Source: Chloroflexota bacterium (GTDB taxonomy: Bacteria > Chloroflexota > Chloroflexia > Chloroflexales > Herpetosiphonaceae). From it: a stretch of 64,000 bases of DNA. Position numbers and translations under genes: made by a program. Under the pieces are notes generated by a model. The model was not told where the DNA came from. It did not search any database and saw nothing but the letters and a program-made list of their open reading frames with translations. The stretch lies in NCBI GenBank assembly GCA_020161265.1, contig JAIUOC010000013.1, positions 118,191-182,190 of the forward strand, read 5' to 3'. Below are positions 42,971 through 51,166 of this stretch, piece after piece. How positions within the stretch are numbered: position 1 is the first letter of the stretch; the number at the start of each line of letters is the position of its first letter.

Positions 42971-44003
42971 ATTCGAAAGCCTCAAATAATGTTCTTCTTT
43001 CTATATTATAGAAATCAAGAATTACACCTATTATTGACTGTAAATCATTATCGATTGATGGTAATGGATAAAAGGTTTTATTGTAAGCTAGTTTTTCAAA
43101 ACTAATTGCTAGATTAAAAAGATTTTTAACAATATCACTTTTACTAAAGTAATCGCTTAATATATTAACTGGTATAGAGCTATATACCTCTTCTAAGTTC
43201 CTTTTTAATGAAGATATGCTACCTGTATTTTGTGGCATATAATCCCTAATAAGTTGTAATGCCATCTCTACGATTTTTTTTGTTCCATTTTCTCCCAAAG
43301 ATCCATGTAGAAATCCATTATTTAAGATATTTATTCTTGTTTGAGAATCTAAAGAGGATAAATCTTTATATATAAAATCTATTCCTATAAGAAGGTATGA
43401 TATTAATAGATACATTATTCTACATGCAGATTCTCTTCTTTGATGAGATATAATTATTTGGTTTGCGAAAAAATATATTTCACCAAGCCAATAATTACAT
43501 CCACTATAATCTAGTTGGGTTAGGAGTAAACTCTTTGATTCATTTATTCTTTTTCTCCAAAAAACACTATTTTTTCCTTTATCATCTATATCTATAACTT
43601 GTATGAAATCCTCTTCTATTAAACGATAAGGATCTAGCGGTATTTTTGACAGTCGTGAAAGAAAACTTCCATCTAAAACAATTACATCATTATCTATGCC
43701 GAAATTATTCACTGAGGGACGCTCATCAGTGGTAGCAATCATACATTTTTCTAAACCTAGAGCAATTTGTAATCCTTTATTCCAAAATATTCTTTCTATT
43801 GCTTGAGGGGTTTTTTTGTTCTTTATGTCAACATTTATTCTTTCTCTAGTCAATGTTGATTGTTTCATATATAACCATAAATCAATATCGGTTACATCAA
43901 AACCTTCGTATCTGAAATTTACGCCTCTAACAACAAAATAACCTAATTCTCTAAAGTATTGTCTTAAATTTTCTTCCATAATATAACCTTTATTAATATT
44001 CAT
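42969..44003 (-). CDS. Predicted PD-(D/E)XK nuclease (island gene B)
   Basis: 344 residues, AT-rich. The first 110 residues fit a restriction-endonuclease-like fold: E11, D39-I-D41 at the end of a predicted strand ('FRYEGFDVTDIDLWLY'), and 'RINVDIKNKK' with D59-x-K61, followed by 'AIERIFWNKGLQIALGLEKC' and 'MIATTDE', as in Mrr/RecB-like nucleases that read DNA ends or modified DNA. Residues ~150-344 are helical and match nothing I know. AAGGAG precedes ATG 44003. The start shares its A with the stop of gene A (TAATG), so the two are coupled. A defence role is inferred. Confidence 0.7.
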   Translation of the reverse strand: MNINKGYIMEENLRQYFRELGYFVVRGVNFRYEGFDVTDIDLWLYMKQSTLTRERINVDIKNKKTPQAIERIFWNKGLQIALGLEKCMIATTDERPSVNNFGIDNDVIVLDGSFLSRLSKIPLDPYRLIEEDFIQVIDIDDKGKNSVFWRKRINESKSLLLTQLDYSGCNYWLGEIYFFANQIIISHQRRESACRIMYLLISYLLIGIDFIYKDLSSLDSQTRINILNNGFLHGSLGENGTKKIVEMALQLIRDYMPQNTGSISSLKRNLEEVYSSIPVNILSDYFSKSDIVKNLFNLAISFEKLAYNKTFYPLPSIDNDLQSIIGVILDFYNIERRTLFEAFE

Positions 44004-45259
44004 TATTTACTCCTTAAAGTTCTTAACATATTGACAATAGAATTTCTACTTTGATGCGATTGATTTTTTCTTATAATTTCACGATTATACTCAGGACTAT
44101 GATATTTTATCAATTTTGCACTACCAAAATTTGGTAACGAAGCCTCACTTATATCACCTTCTTGGAGTGCTTGTAATGCTAACTCACCTACCTCCTTTTT
44201 TAGTAATCTCATAGAATATAGATTATTGTTTAGTGATTTTACCTCTATGACTCGTTTTAATTCAAGAATCTTATAATCCTGCCCGATGGCTGTAGCTGGC
44301 CCAACCCACTCCCCGGCTATCAACTTCTTCATTAATTGCGGTAGCATAGTAATTCTTCCTCTATTATTACCGCTATAGTTTATACCATAATGGAGAGAAG
44401 TAACAAATGCTTTTACTAAATCTAACGCATCATCTTGTAAAGGATTTCCATATTTTCCAAAAGAGGATGGTTTCGTAATAAAATAATGTTCTGATATATC
44501 ATTGCTTACACTATTGACATCAAATAATCCTATTGATAAAACTTTGGTTAAAAGTATATCACCTAATATTTTTTTTGCATCATCATAAGATATTACAACC
44601 TTCATATCTAGTTCTTGATTGATTTGATTTATACAGGCTGCATCTTGACTATTCAATGAACTTACAATTGATAACATTTTTTGTGGATCATTTGTTCTAA
44701 AAAGATTGCCATTGAAGTAGATTTTTTTATCATCTAATTCTTCATGATCAATAAATCCAATCTCCTCAGATTGGGAAAATATTTCTTCAGTTATTAAATT
44801 TGTTGTTTCATATATATCACTTATATACTCTTTTAATAAACTACTTTGACAAGGATGCTGGGATGTTTTTTCTGCAATATCTATTGCAATAAATTCTTCT
44901 TTTTGAGGATTTGATGAAATAAATATATCATGAGTATGTTGTAATACAGCTGATGTTGTTAAACCAAGAGTTTCTGTATCACCTTTACTACTAACACTTA
45001 TTAACCTTTGGTTTTCCAGCTTATTTAATAGTGTAGGAAGCTCCAATATAGGGCTAATACCTGCGCTGCGAGCTAAAATATCTACTTTTTCCTTTGAAAG
45101 TGTGCTTTGGCTCTCTGATTCACATAAAGCAGATAAGAGCAATCCTGCTTTTCCTGCCAAAGCAATGGAATCAAATGATGTGACATTCGAAATCTGTTGA
45201 AGTTTTGAAGAATGGTGAACTAGCCATGCGCCAACGGTTTTTTTAGGCAAACTCTTCAT
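44003..45259 (-). CDS. Winged-helix-containing protein (island gene A), unknown function
   Basis: 418 residues, AT-rich. Residues ~38-105 look like a winged helix: 'KVDILARSAGISPILELPTL', 'LLNKLENQRLISVSSKGD'. The remainder is mixed alpha/beta without recognisable motifs; a conserved-looking patch is 'SSFGKYGNPLQDDALDLVKA' and 'VTSLHYGINYSGNNRGRITM'. It begins the minus-strand pair, with GGAGAGG before ATG 45259 and a possible TATACC -10 near 45297. A sensor or DNA-binding partner of the downstream nuclease would fit, but nothing proves it. Confidence 0.65.
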   Translation of the reverse strand: MKSLPKKTVGAWLVHHSSKLQQISNVTSFDSIALAGKAGLLLSALCESESQSTLSKEKVDILARSAGISPILELPTLLNKLENQRLISVSSKGDTETLGLTTSAVLQHTHDIFISSNPQKEEFIAIDIAEKTSQHPCQSSLLKEYISDIYETTNLITEEIFSQSEEIGFIDHEELDDKKIYFNGNLFRTNDPQKMLSIVSSLNSQDAACINQINQELDMKVVISYDDAKKILGDILLTKVLSIGLFDVNSVSNDISEHYFITKPSSFGKYGNPLQDDALDLVKAFVTSLHYGINYSGNNRGRITMLPQLMKKLIAGEWVGPATAIGQDYKILELKRVIEVKSLNNNLYSMRLLKKEVGELALQALQEGDISEASLPNFGSAKLIKYHSPEYNREIIRKNQSHQSRNSIVNMLRTLRSK

Positions 45260-45442
45260 ATTAACCTCTCCTACTGCTTAATCTGCAATGGTATTTGGTA
45301 TAGAATCAACGGGTTATTACCTCATATATTTTACAATTATCAATCATTGAGTATACATAATACTTATTCATGGAATTAAAGATAAAAAGTTGATTTTATT
45401 CTATCAGAAAAGAATTAAAAACCAATATACAATTTTATTACT

Positions 45443-45545
45443 TACCTTGCCTGATACCAGTGGTAACCAACCAAGTTATGCTTGGGTTTGGGCGGCTGTC
45501 GCCATGGCCTTACTCGCCTTAGGTTTGGTTGTACGCCGCAGTTAA
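45443..45545 (+). pseudogene. Remnant: second copy of the 5'-nucleotidase C-terminus
   Basis: 103 bases matching 42830-42932 with few differences. In the nucleotidase frame it reads LTLPDTSGNQPSYAWVWAAV to a stop, ending RRS instead of RQR. The internal differences (gat-acT/acC, ggC/ggT, agC/agT, ttG/ttA) are all third-position synonymous changes, so this tail evolved as functional coding sequence, probably as the end of a paralogue whose front has been lost. Homology stops abruptly at about 45440 where the AT-rich island begins. Confidence 0.85.
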
Positions 45546-45549
45546 AGGC

Positions 45550-45845
45550 AAAGGGCAGAAATCAAAAGTCAAAATCAGGGGTAGGGGCCAGTGATCGGGG
45601 ATCAGGGGTCAGGAAATTCAGTGGCGAAACAGGAAGTAGCTGGGGCTAGCGAATAATCCAATCTGTGACAAAAATTTTAACCTTCGTGTCCTGCGTGGAT
45701 CAAACAACTGGCCCCTAGCCCCTGATCCCTGGCTCCTCAACTTTCGTGCTCTTCGTGTCCTTCGTGGTTAAAATCTCCTTCCCCGAATCCCTCTGTTCCA
45801 TCTTCTTTGCGCTATGTTCTCCTGATCCCTCGTATCCATTGCCTT
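45550..45845. repeat. Intergenic phrase-repeat block 9
   Basis: Gene-free. Contains GATCGGGGATCAGGGGTCAG, GGAAGTAGCTGGGGCTAGCG, CTTCGTGTCCTGCGTGGATC, TCGTGTCCTTCGTGGTTAAA and GCGCTATGTTCTCCTGATCC. The first ~110 bases parallel block 8. Confidence 0.8.
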
Positions 45846-45868
45846 CGCATACGATCATCGGCTATAAT
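45839..45868 (+). promoter_or_regulatory. Promoter of the acyl-ACP-reductase-like gene
   Basis: TTGCCT (45839-45844), 18-base spacer, TATAAT (45863-45868); start codon 98 bases further on. Confidence 0.55.
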
Positions 45869-45966
45869 CAGCGCTACACATTGCCGCACTTCACTCTTTT
45901 TACTACATAAATTCAAGCGCGATTAATCAACCTCCGGTTCGCTGGGCTTGCAATGAGGATTCAGGT

Positions 45967-48042
45967 ATGAAAGAAGTAGTCTGTATCACGCTCGGACGTT
46001 CGCGGCGTGACTTTAGCTTTACAACAACGCTGTTGGGCGAAGAGCTACGGGTGCGCCGCATTGGAGCCGATGGCGATGTCGAACGGGTCAAGCAGTTGAT
46101 TCGTGAGCACGATGGCAAGGTTGATGCAATTGCGCTTGGTGGCGTAATTGCAAACTTTCGGGTTGGCAAAGCCAGCTATCAACATAATCAAGCCTATACG
46201 ATCGTCAATCAAGCACGAGTTACCCCAACCGCTGATGGGGTGTTGCTCAAGTCAACCCTCGAACGTTGGACAGTCGCGCAAGCGGTTTCGCGTGAACCAG
46301 GCCGCTTCAACTATCGGCGGGTTTTGGTTTTTTCGGGGATCGAGCGCTATTCCTTGGCCGAATCGTTGAGCGGTTATAACGTTGATTTGCGTTTTGCTGA
46401 CCCCAAGGTGCATTATGGTTTGCCCTTTACGCTGAGTTCGCTGAGCCAACTGGAGCGCTACGCCAAATTTGCCATGCCCGATTTGGCCAAAAAGCCCTAT
46501 CGGCGGATTCACCCGATTGGCAAGGGCGCGACCCACGATAGCCGCCTCGAAAAAGATTGCGCTTGGGCTGATGTGCTAGCGGGCGATTTTGCCTTTATTC
46601 GGCGCTACGCTCCGCAAGATCTGCGTGGCCGCACGATTTTGACCGACGATCCATCGCCTGCGGAAATTGAAGATTTGCGCCAGCGTGGAGCACATACCTT
46701 AATTACGCTCACGCCCAAAATTAGCGAGGAGCACCCATTTGTTTCGGCAGATGTGCTCGAAGCCATGATTTTGGCTGTTACAGGCAAGCGCACCCTCGAT
46801 GAAGCCACGGTCTTGCAAATTACGGCTGATGCCAATTGGGAGCCACACATTCAGCGTTTGACCAACGACGAAGAGTTAGAAAAATTTGCTTTTGTGATTC
46901 ACCCGCTCTCAACCAAATTTATTTATAAAGATCCGCGCTTCAAAGTTTTTAAATTTGTGCCCCAACGTTGGGTCGAACGTGCTATGGCTCACTTGCCACC
47001 ATTGTATCTCTCGCGGATGAAGGGCATTAAATCGACTGGTACAGGCAAGGAAATCGAAGGTATTTTGCTGACGTTGGGTGCTACGCCCCGCGAATTGATG
47101 CGCCGCCCAACTGCCTTTACCTATCGCCGTTTGATCAAAGCTGCTCGCATGGCCGAGCGCATGGGCGCGAAGCTGATGGGCTTGGGGGCATTTACTTCGG
47201 TGGTGGGCGATGCTGGCATTACAGTTGCCCAAAAATCCGATATTGGCATCACCTCAGGCAATTCGTTGACTGTGGCCGCAACCCTTGAAGCCGCCAAACA
47301 AGCGGTCATTCTCATGGGCGGGCGGGTTGATCAAGGCACAGCCGTGGTGATTGGGGCAACTGGCTCGATTGGCGCAGTTTGTTCACGCCTGCTGGCCCAA
47401 GCGATTGGCGATGTGGTCTTAATTGCGCCACGGCCTGAGCGCTTGATCGCCTTGAAAAAGCAAATCGAGGCTGAAACACCCAACGCCAAAGTAACAATTG
47501 CCACCAAAGCTGATGATTATGTTGGCAGCGCCGACTTAATTGTTACCACGACCACCGCCCTCAACACCAAAATTGTGGATATTGAGCGCTTGAAGCCAGG
47601 TGCGGTGGTGTGTGATGTTGCACGGCCACCAGATATCAAAGAAGATGAAGCCGCCAAACGCCCTGATGTGTTGGTGATTGAATCGGGCGAAATCACCTTG
47701 CCCGGCGAGGTGGATTTTGGCTTTGATATTGGTTTGCCGCCAGGCACGGCCTATGCATGTCTCTCGGAGACGGCTTTGTTGGCGCTTGATGGCAAATTTG
47801 AAGATTACACGCTTGGCCGCAACATCGAAATGGATCGGGTCAAGGAGATGTATCGCTTGTTCAAAAAGCATGGCCTGAAATTGGCGGGCTTGCGCACCTT
47901 TGATCAATATGTAACCCCCGAAATGGTCGCCGAAAAGCGCCGCCTAGCCGATCAGCGTCGGCACGAACTGGGTTTACCAGTGACCACCGAAACCGAAACC
48001 CTCGCCAGCGAAATGCCGCTGGAAGTTGGTGGCTCCAACTAA
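45967..48042 (+). CDS. Acyl-ACP reductase-like protein with extra N-terminal domain
   Basis: 691 residues. The C-terminal half (about 335-650) has the layout of cyanobacterial acyl-ACP reductase, which makes fatty aldehydes: 'MGLGAFTSVVGDAGITVAQK', 'GITSGNSLTVAATLEAAKQA', the Rossmann motif 'VVIGATGSIGAVCSRLLAQA', 'ADLIVTTTTALN', and the putative catalytic C598 in 'GTAYACLSETALLALDGKFE' followed by 'YTLGRNIEMD'. The N-terminal ~330 residues ('VVCITLGRSRRDFSFTTTLL', 'VDAIALGGVIANFRV', 'GRTILTDDPSPAEIEDLRQR') are a separate domain I do not recognise; cyanobacterial enzymes (about 340 residues) lack it. It may equally be a shikimate-dehydrogenase-like oxidoreductase. Confidence 0.78.
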   Translation: MKEVVCITLGRSRRDFSFTTTLLGEELRVRRIGADGDVERVKQLIREHDGKVDAIALGGVIANFRVGKASYQHNQAYTIVNQARVTPTADGVLLKSTLERWTVAQAVSREPGRFNYRRVLVFSGIERYSLAESLSGYNVDLRFADPKVHYGLPFTLSSLSQLERYAKFAMPDLAKKPYRRIHPIGKGATHDSRLEKDCAWADVLAGDFAFIRRYAPQDLRGRTILTDDPSPAEIEDLRQRGAHTLITLTPKISEEHPFVSADVLEAMILAVTGKRTLDEATVLQITADANWEPHIQRLTNDEELEKFAFVIHPLSTKFIYKDPRFKVFKFVPQRWVERAMAHLPPLYLSRMKGIKSTGTGKEIEGILLTLGATPRELMRRPTAFTYRRLIKAARMAERMGAKLMGLGAFTSVVGDAGITVAQKSDIGITSGNSLTVAATLEAAKQAVILMGGRVDQGTAVVIGATGSIGAVCSRLLAQAIGDVVLIAPRPERLIALKKQIEAETPNAKVTIATKADDYVGSADLIVTTTTALNTKIVDIERLKPGAVVCDVARPPDIKEDEAAKRPDVLVIESGEITLPGEVDFGFDIGLPPGTAYACLSETALLALDGKFEDYTLGRNIEMDRVKEMYRLFKKHGLKLAGLRTFDQYVTPEMVAEKRRLADQRRHELGLPVTTETETLASEMPLEVGGSN

Positions 48043-48049
48043 ATCAATC

Positions 48050-48086
48050 CAACGGCGTGAGCTTCGTGCTTGCGCCGTTGCTTTTG
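48050..48086 (+). terminator. Terminator after the acyl-ACP-reductase-like gene
   Basis: Stem CAACGGCG / CGCCGTTG with a 15-base loop, followed by CTTTTG. Confidence 0.6.
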
Positions 48087-48156
48087 CCCCTGCAACGCCT
48101 CATTCCTCTCAGCGTATTGTTTTTGCTTGAAACTAATTCCTAGTGAGAGATTATTT

Positions 48157-48576
48157 ATGCTAGCCTGTAGCTATTGTGGCGGCGATGTGCCCGACGATTG
48201 GGAAGAATGTAAAACCTGTGGTTGGTTGCGTGATGGCTCGTTGGCCTTGCCACTTGAGCCACTCAAATGCCCGTATTGTGGTGATGATGTGGCCGATGAT
48301 TGGGAAGAGTGCCCAAGTTGTGGCTGGTTGCGCGATGGCTCATTGGGCGTTCCTCAGCCAGCACCACCGCCACCCACAGTGCGCCAACTGGTCTGCCTCC
48401 GTTGCCAAGCGCAGATGACATTTTTGGGCTTCAAGCAATTTCGTGAAAGCTCAACTTCACTGGATATTTTGCAAGGCCGTTTTGGCTCGTTTCGCCAGGA
48501 TTTTCAAATTTTGGAATTGCATGGCTGTGGCTATTGTGGCTATGCCGAATTGGCTCTACCCCACATTGGTAGTTAG
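48157..48576 (+). CDS. Zinc-ribbon protein with two CGWLRDG modules
   Basis: 139 residues. Two near-identical modules of about 38 residues, 'CSYCGGDVPDDWEECKTCGW' and 'CPYCGDDVADDWEECPSCGW', each followed by LRDGSL, give two four-Cys zinc ribbons. After a Pro-rich stretch come 'CLRCQAQMTFLGFKQF' and 'HGCGYCGYAEL', another Cys set. ATG 48157 follows GAGAGA. A shorter paralogue with one module follows. Function unknown; probably metal-stabilised scaffold or nucleic-acid binding. Confidence 0.78.
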   Translation: MLACSYCGGDVPDDWEECKTCGWLRDGSLALPLEPLKCPYCGDDVADDWEECPSCGWLRDGSLGVPQPAPPPPTVRQLVCLRCQAQMTFLGFKQFRESSTSLDILQGRFGSFRQDFQILELHGCGYCGYAELALPHIGS

Positions 48577-48605
48577 TCGAGATTCTGAGTTGAAGGGAGT
48601 TGATG

Positions 48606-48908
48606 ATGCAAGCTTGTACATATTGTGGTGCTGATGTTGATGATGATTGGGTTGAATGCTCAACCTGCGGCTGGCTGCGTGATGGTTCGTTGGCCTTGGT
48701 TAGCCCCATTGGTGAACGCCAAATCGAGTGTATTCGTTGTGATACGGCGCTTGAATTTCGGGGCGTGAAATATTTTCACGAAGGTTTGAGTTTGGCAGGA
48801 GCTTTGGTTGGCGCAGTCGGTGCAGTTATCAAACGCGAACGACTTGAACTGTATTGTTGCCCCAATTGTGGTCGCTGCGAGTTATTCGACCCAGAGCTTG
48901 GCCGCTAA
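48606..48908 (+). CDS. Zinc-ribbon protein with one CGWLRDG module
   Basis: 100 residues: 'CTYCGADVDDDWVECSTCGW' plus LRDGSL, then 'ECIRCDTALEFRGVKYFHEG' and 'LYCCPNCGRCELFDPELG'. It is a shorter sister of the previous gene, 29 bases downstream. ATG 48606 sits seven bases after AAGGGAG; ATG 48603 is the other option. Confidence 0.76.
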   Translation: MQACTYCGADVDDDWVECSTCGWLRDGSLALVSPIGERQIECIRCDTALEFRGVKYFHEGLSLAGALVGAVGAVIKRERLELYCCPNCGRCELFDPELGR

Positions 48909-48975
48909 TCTAGCGCAACAATCGCCTACTAGCGGCGTATAACCCCATAGCGAACCACAATTAGGAGGAACAACT

Positions 48976-49353
48976 ATGGGGTTATTTGATGGATTAATGG
49001 GCAATGCTTCGGAAGTTGATCCGCAAGCAGCCCAGCGTGATTTTGCCCAACTGTTGGCATGGGGCGAGCAAGTTCAACGCGCCTACCAACTGATTCGCGA
49101 TTTCTTTATTTTTACCGATAAACGCTTGATTTTGGTTGATAAACAGGGCATTACTGGCAGCAAAGTCGAATATCATTCGATTCCTTATCGCAGTATTACC
49201 CACTTTAGCATTGAAACCGCTGGCCATTTTGATCTCGATGCTGAGTTGAAAATTTGGATTTCAGGCAATCCTGTGCCAATTCAAAAACAATTCAACAGTC
49301 GGATCAATATTTATCAATTGCAAGCGGTTCTAGCTGCGTTCGTTGCTCGTTAA
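48976..49353 (+). CDS. Bacterial PH-domain protein (YokE/bPH_1-like)
   Basis: 125 residues forming one PH-like domain: 'MGLFDGLMGNASEVDPQAAQ', 'RDFFIFTDKRLILVDKQGIT', 'YHSIPYRSITHFSIETAGHF', 'LDAELKIWISG' and a C-terminal helix 'INIYQLQAVLAAFVA'. This group is widespread and uncharacterised; bacterial PH domains form rings and may respond to membrane stress. AGGAGG precedes ATG 48976. It ends at a strong hairpin shared with the convergent lipoprotein gene. Confidence 0.88.
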   Translation: MGLFDGLMGNASEVDPQAAQRDFAQLLAWGEQVQRAYQLIRDFFIFTDKRLILVDKQGITGSKVEYHSIPYRSITHFSIETAGHFDLDAELKIWISGNPVPIQKQFNSRINIYQLQAVLAAFVAR

Positions 49354-49355
49354 TC

Positions 49356-49392
49356 AATATGCTCGCATGGTTTTTCCATGCGAGCATATTTT
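49356..49392. terminator. Bidirectional terminator hairpin
   Basis: Perfect 15-base stem AATATGCTCGCATGG / CCATGCGAGCATATT, five-base loop, then TTTT on the plus side, between convergent stop codons. Confidence 0.85.
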
Positions 49393-49394
49393 AG

Positions 49395-51143
49395 TTACTC
49401 GGTCTTAAACTCCAAAACATACAAGCCATAACTGAAATCGCTGACATAGACAAATTGATCGCGCACTTGTACGCCCCACAAGGCCACTTTTGGCGAATTG
49501 TTCAGCGGCCAGCTTGCCACTGATTGAGGGTGACTTGGATCGCTGATATCGAGCATGCGCAGGCCATCTTGATACCACGAAGCATACAAATATTGGCCTT
49601 GCACCTCGGAATTATGCACAGTTGGGTTGGATTGCAAGGTCTCATTAATTGAATTTGGTGTATTGTAGCGCCCAACTTCAACTGGCTGGCTGGGATTGCT
49701 CAGATCAAAGAATTGAATTGCGCCGCCACCATCAAAATAGCTTTCGATGGTCGCTTCAGCCTCAGGTTGGCTGAGCAAGGCAGCGGCGGTTGTGCTGCTA
49801 ATGGTAAACATCGGCAGATCAAAATCATCGATCAAATCAACATCATCGCCAAATTGCAGCTCCTCAAATGGCGCATTGGCATAAATCAGCAACGCTGCGG
49901 CCTCGCCGTTTTGGGCAATTTGCAGCTTTTGCTCAATCGAACAGCCTGCCATCTCGGCCAACACAAACAATCCTTGAAAATCAGGATACTCAGCCTGAGG
50001 ATCGCACGCTTGGCCAAGCGCTAGAACCTTGGCGCTCAGCGGTGTATCAAGTTTGCCACCAAATGGCAATTCGTGGGCATAATCTGGCTCAGCCAAGGCT
50101 GGATGGCTAATTTTCGCCTGATCGGTGCTAAAATCTTCGTTGTTCAAGGCCAACATTTGCCCATCATTCCAATCGACGACTGAGTGCGCGTCGCCCTCGG
50201 CCAGCGCTGGATAGGGCGTTTGACCAAGGTAGATTGGTTGCTTGGGATCTTGAATATCTAAGATAATCACGCCGCCATCCCAGTACGAGAGATAGGCGCG
50301 TTGGCTGTTGCTGCTGGCCCGCACGCTATGCAAAAAGATCCCTGGGAAATTACCACGCGTTCGATCAGCATAATCAAGCACTTGCCAATCGGGCTTTTGA
50401 TCAATACCCCAACGGCTGAGCATGGTTGGTTGGCTAGGGTCGCTAATATCGACAATCCACAATTCGCCACGATCTTCGGGCTTGGGCGTTGTGCCAAAAG
50501 CGTTATTGGTGGGCGCAGCAAGTAAAGCCAAGGCTTGACCACTCGCCGTAATTGTTACATCGAGTTCATGTACGCCAAGATTGGTTTCAAAACGAGCCAA
50601 TTCGAGCGGCGTAGTTGGATCGGTGATATCCAAAATTTGAATGCCTGGCTTAGTTGCCTCGCGGCAGGGCTGAATCCCCAAGACCGCAATATCCTGCTCG
50701 CCAATCCGCACCACATCCATATCTTCGAGCGAGGCATTTTTGACGCTTGGTGAATAGCCTGCCAACTCTGGATTAGCCGGATCGCTCACATCAATTAATG
50801 TAATTTGATTTTCGGCGGGGCATGAGCCAGGCTGCGAACCAAGCAACACCAAATCGTTATACAACGTGAGATCAGCATGGCGACCGCTAGTTGGTGGCTT
50901 AAGTCGCAAGCTGCCAACTTGCTCGAAATGTGGCCCAGTGATGCTTGGGGTTGCAGTGGCAGCGGGTCGCGGCGTTTTCGTTGGATTTTGATTCACGCCA
51001 TCTTTATCAGAGCGAGCTTGCTCGCCAGCTTTGTTAATTGTTGCAGTTGCAGGAATCGCTGTCGCATTTTGATCGGCACAGGCAGCGATTAGGATTAAGC
51101 AAATTGCCACGCTAAAATAACGTGACCAACGTTGAAACAGCAT
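49395..51143 (-). CDS. LVIVD-repeat lipoprotein with inserted PA domain
   Basis: 582 residues. Lipoprotein signal 'WSRYFSVAICLILIAACADQ' (lipobox IAAC), Thr/Pro linker, then LVIVD-type repeats ('LYNDLVLLGSQPG', 'ITLIDVSDPANPELAGYS', 'IQILDITDPTTPLELARFET', 'LWIVDISDPSQPTMLSRWGI', 'VIILDIQDPKQPIYLGQTPY', 'LRMLDISDPSHPQSVASW'), a predicted beta-propeller. Between the fifth and later repeats (about 365-475) lies a PA-like insert ('GLFVLAEMAGCSIEQKLQIA', 'ALLIYANAPFEELQFGDDVD', 'LPMFTISSTTAAALL'). ATG 51143 follows AGGAG by six bases. Likely surface-exposed; ligand unknown. Confidence 0.85.
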   Translation of the reverse strand: MLFQRWSRYFSVAICLILIAACADQNATAIPATATINKAGEQARSDKDGVNQNPTKTPRPAATATPSITGPHFEQVGSLRLKPPTSGRHADLTLYNDLVLLGSQPGSCPAENQITLIDVSDPANPELAGYSPSVKNASLEDMDVVRIGEQDIAVLGIQPCREATKPGIQILDITDPTTPLELARFETNLGVHELDVTITASGQALALLAAPTNNAFGTTPKPEDRGELWIVDISDPSQPTMLSRWGIDQKPDWQVLDYADRTRGNFPGIFLHSVRASSNSQRAYLSYWDGGVIILDIQDPKQPIYLGQTPYPALAEGDAHSVVDWNDGQMLALNNEDFSTDQAKISHPALAEPDYAHELPFGGKLDTPLSAKVLALGQACDPQAEYPDFQGLFVLAEMAGCSIEQKLQIAQNGEAAALLIYANAPFEELQFGDDVDLIDDFDLPMFTISSTTAAALLSQPEAEATIESYFDGGGAIQFFDLSNPSQPVEVGRYNTPNSINETLQSNPTVHNSEVQGQYLYASWYQDGLRMLDISDPSHPQSVASWPLNNSPKVALWGVQVRDQFVYVSDFSYGLYVLEFKTE

Positions 51144-51166
51144 TTTGTCTCCTCTCATTACAACTG

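Noticed and set aside
42933..45442. Island considered as an insertion sequence or prophage fragment
   Set aside because: No transposase, integrase or terminal inverted repeats are seen; the flanking duplication is coding sequence from the nucleotidase gene.
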